DNA of 35,227 bases, from assembly GCA_035513055.1 (NCBI GenBank), contig DATKCT010000060.1:1-35227 (forward strand). The letters are read 5' to 3'. The notes below the pieces were generated by a model. It did not search any database. It saw only the letters and a program-made list of their open reading frames with translations, and was not told where the DNA came from. The translations under genes and the position numbers were made by a program. Position 1 is the first letter of the stretch, and every line of letters begins with the position of its first letter. The DNA is from DATKCT01 sp035513055. Its GTDB lineage: Bacteria > Verrucomicrobiota > Verrucomicrobiia > Verrucomicrobiales > DEV007. This document shows positions 23,906 to 33,323 of the stretch, piece by piece.

Positions 23906-26900
23906 ATGCGTCTCGCCTTTGTTCTCCTGCTCGGTCTCTCCGCCAGCCTCGCCGCGCAGGCGCCCAACGACCCTGATTCCGGTTCTGAATCTTCCAACGC
24001 GCAACCAGCGGCCAGCGGGTGGAGTCCCCAAGACACCCGGAACGCCAATCAATACATCCGGCTCCTTGACGAGGATCCCTCCGCCGAAAATGTCTTGGAT
24101 CTGCTTTGGCGCCTCTATGAACGCCATGACGCCGCCGCTCTGCTCGTCGAAACCTATGCTCGCGACGCTGAACAATCTCATCGCGTTTCCAGCCGCATCG
24201 TCCTGGGTCACTTCCTGCGCCGGCAAGGCCACCTCGCCGCCGCTCGCGACGCTTACCGCTCCGTCCTGACTTCACATCCGGACAACCCCCACGCCCTCAC
24301 CGCCCTCGTATCCGTCTGCCGGGAACTCGAGGAGTTCCCGGAAGCCATCGCCGCCCTAGAACGGCGCATTGAGGCGCTCGACCCGGGCCATCCTTTCCTG
24401 GCTCAGGTCCGCCTCGAACTCGGCCGGCTCCACCATGAATCCGGACACCCCAACCAGGCCGCCGCACAATGGGAGCTGGCGCTCCGCGAACAACCCGGCG
24501 ACGAGGCGTTGCGGAAATCGGTCTCCCACGCCTGCCTCGCGGCCGGTCTTCCCGAGGACGCGGCGCGCCACCTCGAACCGCTCTCCCGCTCCAGTGACCC
24601 CGAAAAAGCCCTGGCCGCCCTTTCCGAACTCGCCCAACTCTACGAGTTCGCCGGCCTTTTCGAGCGGGCCCGCGACTCGCTTCGCACTGCCTTGGAACGA
24701 ACCCACTTCCAGCACCGGCGGCATCTTGACCTCTTTCAGGATCTCGTCAGGCTTCACGAACGGTTCGATCAGTTGCCCGGCCTCGAGGAAGCTCTCCTCG
24801 CCGCCGCTTCCGCCGCAAGCCCGTCCGAGGCCGACTTGGCCCGCCTCGTCCGCTTCTACGCGCTGACCGCGCAACCCGAAGGTCAATTGCCGGCCCTCCG
24901 CCGGCTCGCCCAGACCTACCCAAGCAACGCGGTCTATCAGGAAGATCTCATCCGCGTCCTCCTCGACCTCGATCAAGCCGGCGAAGCCGCCGAGCATCTC
25001 GACCGACTAACCAAAGACGCTCCGGAGCCGCCCTTGCGCCTGATTCTTCTTCAATGCGAAACCGATTTGCGCCGCGCTGACCCAGCCCAAGCCGAGGAGC
25101 GCCTCGCCCGCTTCCTCGCCGAGTCCGAAGCCAGCCCCGAGGAAACAGCCGCAGCTCTCGCCTTCGCCCTCGATCGCCATCTCGATCGAGTCGCCGAAGA
25201 CCTCCTCCGCCTTTTTTCTCTTCCCGATTCCGATGAACACGCCGCCGCCCTGGCCGAGTTTCTCCTGCAGCGAAATCGCCGTTCTGAAGCCGCCGAAACC
25301 CTCGACGCTTTCGCCCAACGCGCCCCCGATCCGCAAGAGAGCGCCCGGAGGCGCTCCTTCTCCGCCGAACTGCTCCGTTCCGCCGGGGCCCTGGCGGAAG
25401 CGGCGCAGAGCGCCGAGTCCGCTCTCTCCAGCGAAGCCGGCCGGTCGCAACACCTCCGCCTGGCCGAGGTCTACCTGCAACAGCATAGCGCCGGTCTCGC
25501 TCTCGAAACTCTCGAGAAGGCATGGCTCCTCTCGACAAGCCCCGAAGACCGTATCGACGTCGACGAGCGTATCCTCGCCGTGTTGCAAGGCGAGAACACT
25601 CCCGAAAAAATAGAAGATCCCTACGACGAATCCCCACCCTCGTCCGTCGCCGAAACTCTGGAGGATATCCTTCGCAATCCGTCCACGGGAGGAACACCAA
25701 ACGCCGCCGCGCCACTCCCGCTTCACGATCACATCCTCGAGTTCTATCAGAAACTCTCCGCGCGAACCCGCGACTCTCAAAACCCCGAAGAACGCCTTCG
25801 CTTGGCCTGGTGGGCATTCCGCACCGGGAATTTCGCCGACGCCTACCCTCTCCTGCTCGCCCTCGAACGCGACCTCCCCGAAGACCCGGCCGTCTGCCGC
25901 CTCCTCTTCGATCTCAGCCGCGCCGCCGGTGATTTTAACCGCGCTGCCGCTCAGCTCGATCGCCTCGCTCGCCTCGAACCCGGGAGACGCAGCGAACACC
26001 TGCGCCAGCTCGCAGAACTCGAGCTTTCCTGGGCCAATCCCGCGCGCGCCCTCGAAATTCTCGAACCGCTTCAGAGTGAAATCGATCCCGATCCCGCCGT
26101 CCTCGAAACTCTCGCCAGGGTTCGCCTCGCCCTCCAAGAACCCGAGGAAGCCCGGATCCTGCTCGAACGCGCCCTCGAGCTAAGCCGCGGCGGCGACCGG
26201 CGCCGGCTTCTCGATAGTCTCGCCGCCGTTTTCACCACCCTCGAGAATCCTCAAGGAATGCTCTCCCTCTCCATGAAGGTCCTTCTCGAAGAACCGGATC
26301 CGAGCCAGCGCCAAAACCTCTTCGAGATCCAACTCGCGCACGCCCGTCGCTTCGGCCTGCTCCAAGAGTTCCTGGCGCTCTTGCGGCGGGAAAGCCGCCG
26401 GCAGCCTTTCGACAGCTTTCTCCTCAATGCCCTCGCCTCCGTGCAAGCGACCCTCGGCGAACACGAAGACGCCTTCCTCAGCTTGCGCCGCGCTTGGTTC
26501 ATGGATTCCGGGCCCCCGCGGATCCTGCCCGCGCTCCGCGACGCCGCTCTGAAGGCCGGTCGCCCCGCCGACGCCGTCTATTACCAGCGCCAACTCGTGG
26601 CCTCCCCTGCCTACGGGGACAAGTACGAACACTGGGAAACGCTGGTGCAACTCCTCGAAGATTCCTTCGCCGCCGCCGAAGCTCAGGAAGTCCGGGAACG
26701 CCTCGAACGCCGCTTCGCCCAGGACGCCACCATCCTCAGCCGCCTGGCCGCTTCTTACCGGAACGAAAAGCGGAGCGCCCGCGCCCTCGCCACCCAACGC
26801 CAGCTCAACCGCCTTCGTCCCTGGGATCCAGGAGGCGCCTTCTCCGAAGCCGAACTCCTCGAGGCCTGCGGCAAACCGCGCGAAGCGGTCGAAACCTACC

Positions 26901-29900
26901 TCCGCGTGCTTACCCTCACAGAACAATCAGGAGATATTACTAGCAAACCGGAAACTCCAGAACTCCCGCTGCCCGTCCTGCCTTGGTTAATGTCCGGATA
27001 TGAAGAAACCGATCCCTTCTCCCTCCGGCTTTTGGAACAGAACGGTCTGCTCTCCCCCGCGATCGTCGAACAAATCTCGCGGTCCCTCTCTCAAACGCGC
27101 GTGCTGCTTCAACCCCCGGAAACGCTAGATCCTCCCCTTCGTCTCTGGTCCATCCAACGCGCCGCTACCCTTCTCCACGACCTGGGAGACCCCTCCCTCG
27201 CCGGGTGGATCTCCCGCTGGCGCGACCTATCGCCCACCCGTCCCACCGAAGCCCTGTGGGCCTTCTTCTACGCCGGCGCCCAGGACGATGCCTGGGAACT
27301 CCTCCAATCCCGCTCTTCCGCGGATCCGGGACAACAGTTTCTCCGTTTCGCCCTCGGGCTCGCCATGCAGCGCGAAACCGAACTCGCGCAAGAAATCGCC
27401 CGGGAAGATAACCCCCCCGGCGCCTCGAGCCTTCTCCTGGCGGCGCGCGCCTGGCTCTGGTCGATCGACACGTCCACCGACGCTGGACGCGAGTACGACC
27501 GGCTCCAATCCGCCCTCCCAGTCCGTCGCCGGTCGATTCAACATCTCGCCGCCTTTCTCGACGCCTCGCGGGGACCGGGCGACGCTCTCGCCGTCGGCCG
27601 CAAACTCGAGCCGCGTCTCCGCGGAACCTTCGACGGTCCCAGTTGGGCACGACAGCTCGCCGCCTGGGCTGGCGCCGGCAACGACCCCGCCAGCCAACGC
27701 CGCTACCTCGATCTCGCGCTCAATCTGCTCGCCCGCTCTCCCACCCCCGCCACCGAACCGCTATGGGAATCCCTGCTCCGCGAACGGCTCCCGCTCGCAG
27801 TCACGGCCGGCGAGTTCGAAGCCATCGCCTCCCTCGCCGCCCGCCGGCTTCGCCCCTTCCAATCCGAAGCAGACCCATTCCGCATCGCCGCCATCACCAC
27901 CCAGTGGGGCGGTCAACCCGCCGCGCGCCGCGCCCTGCGGGCATTCGCAGGGACGGCCCTGGCTACTCCTCTCGAAACATTCGAACAACTTTCTGCGGAT
28001 GGAGAATTGCGCTTTTGGGATTCCCTTTCCTTGGCCACCCGTCAACTCGCCGACAAAGGGCTCTGGCCCGAAGCGCGTTTTCTCCTAGCAGAAATTCAGG
28101 AAATCTCGCCGCTCGCCGTCCCCCCTGGCAACGAAGCCCGCGCTGCATCCCACTCCCTCCTTCACTTGGCGCTGCTCTGGGATTTCGAATTTCTCCCCCA
28201 CCCGGATCGCCTTTCCCGCCTTCGAAGCCATCTCGCTCTCCATCGTTCCCATGACCAACGCGTGAGCATCGCCCAGGAACTCGAAGCGCACGGCTATGCC
28301 CGCGAAGCCATTCCCGTCTACGCCTCTCTCGCCGACGACGACCCCGCCAACTCCGCCCGCTTCCTCGGGCTCTTGCGCGCCTGCCGCGAAGCGCTGGTCC
28401 CCGAACCCGCCATCCTCCGTCTCACATCCGCTCTCGCCGTCGCCGACCCCGAGCGGCCCTCCCGCGACACTCTCCAGTATCACGAGAACCTCGCCCGCTT
28501 TCTCGCCCTTGCCCGCCGCGATTCGGAACTGCGCGAACGCTCCGCCCTAACCATCCAAGCTTACATCGACCGGCGCTCGGAGAACCCCTACCTGCGCGAA
28601 CTCGCCGATCTCCTCGTCGCGGAACAACGCTGGGAGGAAGCCCTTCCCGTCGTCGAAGACATCCTCGCCATTCGCACCGGCCGGACCAATCCAGCCGAAC
28701 CGCTGCAGCTCTCCAGCCTCACCACCACCCGCACCGACGACCGGCGCTTCGCTTTGCTTTTGGCTGCCATTCACGAAAACCTCGGCAGTTGGAGCCGGGC
28801 CGCCGCCGTTTACAGCTCCCTCACATCTTTCCAGGAAAACGGCGCCCCCGATCCCGAGATCGCCCGCCGACTCGCTTCCGCCCTGCTCGAATGCAAGGAG
28901 AGCCTCGCCCTCCTCGAACTCGGAAAAACCTGCCTCAAGCGCGGGCCCATCACGGCGCTGCCGCACATCGCCGATTGCCTCGCCCAAGCCGGCCAATCCA
29001 CGGCCGCCGCCAGCCTCCTCCTCATGGGCGCCCGCCGCGCTTCGACCGATGACAACCCTGCCCACCTCCTCCTGGCCCTTCTGCAGCTCCATCTGCAACA
29101 ATCACAACCCCCTCGTCTCGAAGCCGACTTCGAACCCCTCTTTGAATACGCGGTAGAGAACCCGGGCCTGAGGCGCGGCTTCTTGAAGTTGCTCCTCGAC
29201 CACGGCGCTCCCCACCGCCATCGCCTCGAGCCGCTCTTGGAAGCCAACGCCGCTTCCCCTTCCCGCCGCCCCCTGGCCATCCTCGCTCTCGCTGCCCTTC
29301 TCCCCCCTGACTCCGGCCCCGGTCCCCTTCTCGAACGCTGGCAATCCGCTGTTCCGCTGCCGCCCTCCGGACTCGACGATCACAATCTCATGGCCGGCAT
29401 CCTCTTTGAAACCGGTCACCCGAACGCCGCCCGCGCATTCTACGAATCCCATCTCCTCCCCACCTATCAGCACGGCGGCCTCGCACAACCGCTTTACCTC
29501 CGTATTCTCCTCGCCCTTGACGACGAAGAGGCCATCCGCCGCCTGCACCGGCGTCTTCTCGACGACCGCCAACCTTTCAACTCGCTCCACGCCGAGATGT
29601 TCCGCCAAGAGGGTCTCCTCGACGAAGCCATCGCCCTGGCGCAACACCAAGCCCGCCGGGATGCTCTCCAGCCCCCGCCCGGCCGCGAGTTCGAGCTGCT
29701 GCGCAACTACGAATGCCTCAAGCAGCTCGCCGGTCTTCTCCTCGATGCCGGACGTCGCTCCGAAGCAGAAGGCGTCCTCCGCCGTCTCTTCCACCGCGGC
29801 CCCGGAGACATCGATCTCCTGGTCCAACTCTACTCCGATTGGCCGGAGGCCGGATCACCCGGGTTGCGGCTCAAAACCTATCATCTTCCCCCAGTGCTCG

Positions 29901-29953
29901 AACAACGAACTCTGGAAAAGATCGCCCTCGCCGCGAACCCCGCCGGGCGCTGA
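23906..29953 (+). CDS. Giant exported TPR-repeat protein, 2015 aa
   Basis: The signal peptide MRLAFVLLLGLSASLAAQA is followed by a Ser/Pro/Gln-rich spacer and then almost 1950 residues of degenerate tetratricopeptide-type helical pairs. Recognisable TPR-like units include GHLAAARDAYRSVLTSHPDN, HPNQAAAQWELALREQPGDE and RPADAVYYQRQLV. Charged Leu/Ala/Glu/Arg composition continues to the end without a catalytic domain or C-terminal anchor. A break in periodicity near residues 555-590 (a Pro/Ser-rich stretch) may separate two arrays. TPR solenoids bind proteins, so this is likely a periplasmic or surface scaffold. It is the largest gene here and intact. The partner may be the preceding membrane protein. 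Confidence 0.85.
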   Translation: MRLAFVLLLGLSASLAAQAPNDPDSGSESSNAQPAASGWSPQDTRNANQYIRLLDEDPSAENVLDLLWRLYERHDAAALLVETYARDAEQSHRVSSRIVLGHFLRRQGHLAAARDAYRSVLTSHPDNPHALTALVSVCRELEEFPEAIAALERRIEALDPGHPFLAQVRLELGRLHHESGHPNQAAAQWELALREQPGDEALRKSVSHACLAAGLPEDAARHLEPLSRSSDPEKALAALSELAQLYEFAGLFERARDSLRTALERTHFQHRRHLDLFQDLVRLHERFDQLPGLEEALLAAASAASPSEADLARLVRFYALTAQPEGQLPALRRLAQTYPSNAVYQEDLIRVLLDLDQAGEAAEHLDRLTKDAPEPPLRLILLQCETDLRRADPAQAEERLARFLAESEASPEETAAALAFALDRHLDRVAEDLLRLFSLPDSDEHAAALAEFLLQRNRRSEAAETLDAFAQRAPDPQESARRRSFSAELLRSAGALAEAAQSAESALSSEAGRSQHLRLAEVYLQQHSAGLALETLEKAWLLSTSPEDRIDVDERILAVLQGENTPEKIEDPYDESPPSSVAETLEDILRNPSTGGTPNAAAPLPLHDHILEFYQKLSARTRDSQNPEERLRLAWWAFRTGNFADAYPLLLALERDLPEDPAVCRLLFDLSRAAGDFNRAAAQLDRLARLEPGRRSEHLRQLAELELSWANPARALEILEPLQSEIDPDPAVLETLARVRLALQEPEEARILLERALELSRGGDRRRLLDSLAAVFTTLENPQGMLSLSMKVLLEEPDPSQRQNLFEIQLAHARRFGLLQEFLALLRRESRRQPFDSFLLNALASVQATLGEHEDAFLSLRRAWFMDSGPPRILPALRDAALKAGRPADAVYYQRQLVASPAYGDKYEHWETLVQLLEDSFAAAEAQEVRERLERRFAQDATILSRLAASYRNEKRSARALATQRQLNRLRPWDPGGAFSEAELLEACGKPREAVETYLRVLTLTEQSGDITSKPETPELPLPVLPWLMSGYEETDPFSLRLLEQNGLLSPAIVEQISRSLSQTRVLLQPPETLDPPLRLWSIQRAATLLHDLGDPSLAGWISRWRDLSPTRPTEALWAFFYAGAQDDAWELLQSRSSADPGQQFLRFALGLAMQRETELAQEIAREDNPPGASSLLLAARAWLWSIDTSTDAGREYDRLQSALPVRRRSIQHLAAFLDASRGPGDALAVGRKLEPRLRGTFDGPSWARQLAAWAGAGNDPASQRRYLDLALNLLARSPTPATEPLWESLLRERLPLAVTAGEFEAIASLAARRLRPFQSEADPFRIAAITTQWGGQPAARRALRAFAGTALATPLETFEQLSADGELRFWDSLSLATRQLADKGLWPEARFLLAEIQEISPLAVPPGNEARAASHSLLHLALLWDFEFLPHPDRLSRLRSHLALHRSHDQRVSIAQELEAHGYAREAIPVYASLADDDPANSARFLGLLRACREALVPEPAILRLTSALAVADPERPSRDTLQYHENLARFLALARRDSELRERSALTIQAYIDRRSENPYLRELADLLVAEQRWEEALPVVEDILAIRTGRTNPAEPLQLSSLTTTRTDDRRFALLLAAIHENLGSWSRAAAVYSSLTSFQENGAPDPEIARRLASALLECKESLALLELGKTCLKRGPITALPHIADCLAQAGQSTAAASLLLMGARRASTDDNPAHLLLALLQLHLQQSQPPRLEADFEPLFEYAVENPGLRRGFLKLLLDHGAPHRHRLEPLLEANAASPSRRPLAILALAALLPPDSGPGPLLERWQSAVPLPPSGLDDHNLMAGILFETGHPNAARAFYESHLLPTYQHGGLAQPLYLRILLALDDEEAIRRLHRRLLDDRQPFNSLHAEMFRQEGLLDEAIALAQHQARRDALQPPPGREFELLRNYECLKQLAGLLLDAGRRSEAEGVLRRLFHRGPGDIDLLVQLYSDWPEAGSPGLRLKTYHLPPVLEQRTLEKIALAANPAGR

Positions 29954-30066
29954 CCTCATCCTCATCCAAAGATCAAAGATCGTTCTGTCCGCTCGCGACG
30001 GCAGCCGGGAATGAAAAAGCAAGAAACGGAGTTCCGCGCGCCAAAGTTCCTCTATGCTGAAGGGGC

Positions 30067-31167
30067 ATGTCCTCGTCCTCCCGTTCCCAACTCACCCCTC
30101 CGTCCTCCGCGCTCCCTCCCTGGATCGATGAGGAGCGCTGGATCACCGTACAGCGGCGGGAGCCCGGAGCCTTCGTTTACGCCGTGCGCACCACAGGCGT
30201 CTTCTGCCGGCCCGGCTGTCCCTCCCGTCTGCCGCGGCGCGAACATGTGCGCTTCTTCGATCACTGCGACGCCGCCGCAAAGGCCGGATTTCGCCCTTGC
30301 AAGCGCTGTCAGCCGGACGGCCCAGGCCTCGCCGCCTTGCACGCAGAAACCGTCGCCCGCGCCTGTCGCATCCTCCAGCGCGCGGAACCCCCGCCCAAAC
30401 TGCTCGAATTGGCGCAGGCAGTGGGTATGAGTCCCTACCATCTGCATCGGATCTTCACCGGCATCACCGGGCTCACACCCAAGGCCTACGCAGCCGCCCA
30501 CCGCGCCGAAAGACTGCGCCGGATCCTCCCCGGGGCATGCAGCGTCACCGAGGCCATCTACGAAGCCGGTTACACCTCCTCCGGACGCTTCTACGCCGAT
30601 TCCTCAAAGCAGCTCGGCATGCAGCCCGGGATCTCTCGACAGTACGGCCGGGACGAGCTTATTCGATTCTCGATCGGAGCTTGCGCCCTCGGAGTCGCCC
30701 TCGTCGCGGCGTCGGACAAAGGTGTCTGCGCCGTGTTTCTCGGTGATGATGCCCGGTCCTTGGAGGAAGAACTGCAACGCCGGTTCCAGAAAGCGCGGCG
30801 CCTTCGCGCCGGCCCCGAATTCGATCGCATCGTCTCCGCGGTGCTGCGTCTCGTCGAAGAACCGGGCAGTGATCCTAACCTCCCTCTCGACCTGCGAGGC
30901 ACAGCGTTTCAGCAAAAGGTGTGGCAAGCCCTGCAGCGCATCCCGGCCGGAAACACGGTCAGTTACGCGGAGATCGCGTGCAAAATCGGCAAACCGGGCA
31001 GCGCCCGCGCCGTGGCCGGAGCCTGCGCCGCCAATTCCTTGGCGCTGCTCGTCCCTTGTCACCGCGTCGTCCACCAAGAGGGCAGCCTCTCCGGCTACCG
31101 CTGGGGCGTGAACCGGAAGCAAGCTCTCCTGGATCGGGAGCGGCGGGACGCCGGACGTCCACAATGA
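30067..31167 (+). CDS. ada: Ada: methylphosphotriester/O6-methylguanine repair protein and regulator
   Basis: A 366-residue three-part protein. Residues 20-85 form the Ada metal-binding domain with Cys47, Cys51, Cys78 and Cys81 (FCRPGCPS; RPCKRCQPDG). Residues 100-190 form an AraC-type helix-turn-helix (MSPYHLHRIFTGITGLTPKA). The C-terminal half is O6-methylguanine-DNA methyltransferase with acceptor Cys331 in LLVPCHRVV and the SGYRWG block. By analogy with E. coli, methyl transfer to the N-terminal cysteine turns the protein into an activator of its own gene. Start ATG 30067. It stands alone, 113 bases behind the TPR gene, and converges on the rRNA methyltransferase with a 4-base gap. Confidence 0.95.
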   Translation: MSSSSRSQLTPPSSALPPWIDEERWITVQRREPGAFVYAVRTTGVFCRPGCPSRLPRREHVRFFDHCDAAAKAGFRPCKRCQPDGPGLAALHAETVARACRILQRAEPPPKLLELAQAVGMSPYHLHRIFTGITGLTPKAYAAAHRAERLRRILPGACSVTEAIYEAGYTSSGRFYADSSKQLGMQPGISRQYGRDELIRFSIGACALGVALVAASDKGVCAVFLGDDARSLEEELQRRFQKARRLRAGPEFDRIVSAVLRLVEEPGSDPNLPLDLRGTAFQQKVWQALQRIPAGNTVSYAEIACKIGKPGSARAVAGACAANSLALLVPCHRVVHQEGSLSGYRWGVNRKQALLDRERRDAGRPQ

Positions 31168-31171
31168 CCCC

Positions 31172-32218
31172 TCACAAAGGAAAGGCCCGCGCCGCCGGAT
31201 TCAACTCCGGCAACTCCGCACTCCGCTCTCCCTCCCTTCGCAGGAGGCAACAGAACCCGCCCGCGCCGAATCCCTGCTGAGGATAGAGGCGGTAACAAGG
31301 GAAGGACGCCTCATCCACCTGAAACGCGCGCAGCTTCGGGACCTCTTCCGCAGCCATCCCACCCACGCGCCCCAACATCCATTCCACGGTTTTCTCGTTC
31401 TCTTCCGGCGAAAACGTGCAGGTCGTGTACAACAACCATCCTCCCGGAGCCACACAGTCCGCCACCGCGCCGAGAATCCGCCGCTGCCGCCGCGCGCTGC
31501 CCCGGATTGCGGCCGGGTGGAAGGCGCCCGGGTTGCGAATGCCTTTGGCCACGAGCGCCTGTCCACTGCAGGGCGCATCCACCAGGACCAAGTCGAACGC
31601 CCCCGCCGCGCGCCCCCTCCACTCTTCCGCCGTCCACCTCTGCGCATAGGCCTCTCCGGCGCCGAAACGCTGCAAGTTAGCCCGGAGGACCCGTAGCCGT
31701 CGCGGCACGACTTCGTTGACGAACAACTCCCCCTCTGGCCACAGCCTCCGGCAGAACGCGCTCTTGCCGCCGGGAGCCGCACAGAGGTCCAAGGTGCGCC
31801 GGGGCGCCGGATGTAAGTCCGTCAGCGGACTCGCCTCCCAAACCGAGGAAAGGTCCAGCAGGTAACCTGCGCCCGCGCCCCGGCACATCTCGCGGGCGCC
31901 GGATTCCGCTTCCGCCAGATTCACAAAACGTGGAGCCCAATCCGGCAAGTTGCGCTCCCCGCTCCTGCTCTCCGCGTCGAGCGCGGCAATCCTAACCAGA
32001 CGGCGCGCCTTTCCCTCTCGAAGGCGCTCCAAAAAACGGGCGCGTTCACGCTCGTCGTCGAAGAGGCCGCGCGCCAGTTTCTCCGCAAACCGGTTCATCT
32101 CCCGTTCGTTTGCGTCTCCTTCCCGCTGCCTCCGGATTTTCCGCCTCTTCTTCGAAGTCGCCGGCGCCATGCTGCCCTCCGCGATGTTCTGCCGCCCGCT
32201 GCGCGCCGCCTGCGCCAT
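31172..32218 (-). CDS. RsmB/NOP-family RNA (cytosine-5) methyltransferase
   Basis: A 348-residue SAM-dependent RNA m5C methyltransferase. The SAM motif is TLDLCAAPGGKS (142-153), the catalytic motif IV is VDAPCSGQ (Cys217) and motif VI is TTCTFSPEENE (Cys267); the paired cysteines are diagnostic of the family. The N-terminus is very basic (SKKRRKIRRQRE), useful for RNA contact. The family includes RsmB, RsmF and others; which rRNA site is modified cannot be decided, and no C-terminal PUA domain is seen. The ATG at 32170 (MAPATSKKRR) is an alternative start. It lies 57 bases downstream of the phosphodiester glycosidase gene on the same strand. Confidence 0.92.
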   Translation of the reverse strand: MAQAARSGRQNIAEGSMAPATSKKRRKIRRQREGDANEREMNRFAEKLARGLFDDERERARFLERLREGKARRLVRIAALDAESRSGERNLPDWAPRFVNLAEAESGAREMCRGAGAGYLLDLSSVWEASPLTDLHPAPRRTLDLCAAPGGKSAFCRRLWPEGELFVNEVVPRRLRVLRANLQRFGAGEAYAQRWTAEEWRGRAAGAFDLVLVDAPCSGQALVAKGIRNPGAFHPAAIRGSARRQRRILGAVADCVAPGGWLLYTTCTFSPEENEKTVEWMLGRVGGMAAEEVPKLRAFQVDEASFPCYRLYPQQGFGAGGFCCLLRREGERSAELPELNPAARAFPL

Positions 32219-32275
32219 TGGGTCATGCGTGCGGGATCTCCCTGGAACGAAACGGTCGCAGTCGCAAACACCACA

Positions 32276-33226
32276 CTAGGGACCCTGCCGTTCCCGCTCC
32301 GGATCCGTCGCCGCGCCGGGCAGTCTCTGCGCCCGCACTCCCAAATGGCTGGCCGAAACTCGTTCCAGACCGGGCCGCCCGCCGTGAATCGTGCGATTCA
32401 CGACTTGAGCGCCGCCTTTCGCATCCTCGATGACCAGCGTCGTCGTGCCGCCTCCGTCTAAGTTCAACCCGTCCCAAGCCCCCAGCGCCCGCAGCCAGGC
32501 TCCCACTTCGCGCGTGGAAGCCCCCTCGCTGTGGCCAGGTTGGCGCCCGTCGATCACTAGCAAAATCACGGTCATTCCGTCCCGGGACACGCCGGCCGCC
32601 GTTCGCGGATGCAACGGCTTCTCCTCTCCGGCCAACTCACCGGCCCGCAGCACGATCCCAAAGCCTGACACCGCATTCCATAATCCCTCCGCCGTTTCTG
32701 GCCGTTCCACAATCCGGGCCCGCCCGTCCCTCTCCAGCGCCAGCGCGGGCCGGAGTTCCGCCGACACGACTGTTCCCCGGTTCACCAGCAGACCCACCAC
32801 CTCCTGAGGTTTGTCTTCCGAAAGATGCACGGGGGAAAACGGGGCCGCGTTGATGGCGACCTGGCAGCCCATTCTTTTGAGAAACGTCGAGGTCTTCCAG
32901 CCGTCGGTCTCCCCCTCCCGCTCGCCGTTCGAGGGCGTCAGGACAAACTCGAGACCAGGAGCATCCCCGTCGATCCGCACCGCCGCTCCCCGCATTCGCC
33001 GGGGAACTTCCGCCTCCAGCTCCGCCAACTCCACCCCCCGGAAAACCACTTCCCACTCGGGCTGACGTGAAAACACGCCCGCCGCAGCCTCTTCCACATC
33101 GCGGACCGCGTTTTCGGGAGCCGCCGCGCAACAGCACGCCAGCCAGTACATCACAGCCCCCGCACCCGCGAGCCACCGCCGGCCGGGACACCGCGCCTGG
33201 TTCGAGTATTCCTGGCGTCCTTTCAT
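32276..33226 (-). CDS. Phosphodiester glycosidase family protein (NAGPA domain), exported
   Basis: A 316-residue protein with a signal peptide or lipoprotein-like N-terminus (WLAGAGAVMYWLACC). The rest matches the NAGPA/phosphodiester glycosidase fold: AINAAPFSPVH (125-135) in place of the usual INAGFF, GLLVNRGTVVS, AVSGFGIVLRAGE, the VIDGRQPGHSEG loop (224-235) and the hallmark LNLDGGGTTTL (254-264). Members of this family remove sugar phosphodiesters in the cell envelope (for example GlcNAc-1-phosphodiester glycosidases); the natural substrate here is unknown. The start ATG 33226 leaves 97 bases to the divergent GlnE gene. Confidence 0.9.
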   Translation of the reverse strand: MKGRQEYSNQARCPGRRWLAGAGAVMYWLACCCAAAPENAVRDVEEAAAGVFSRQPEWEVVFRGVELAELEAEVPRRMRGAAVRIDGDAPGLEFVLTPSNGEREGETDGWKTSTFLKRMGCQVAINAAPFSPVHLSEDKPQEVVGLLVNRGTVVSAELRPALALERDGRARIVERPETAEGLWNAVSGFGIVLRAGELAGEEKPLHPRTAAGVSRDGMTVILLVIDGRQPGHSEGASTREVGAWLRALGAWDGLNLDGGGTTTLVIEDAKGGAQVVNRTIHGGRPGLERVSASHLGVRAQRLPGAATDPERERQGP

Positions 33227-33323
33227 CCGCCCACCATGGCCAGCAGCGGCTCTGCCGCAAGAAACGCCAACTCCCGATTGATCCCTTTCCGCCGCGGCCT
33301 GTAGACTGCCCGCCTCTCTTCCC

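Noticed and set aside
24356..29827. Several 150-380-codon minus-strand frames inside the TPR gene
   Set aside because: Shadows of a single continuous plus-strand frame with a signal peptide and repeat structure.
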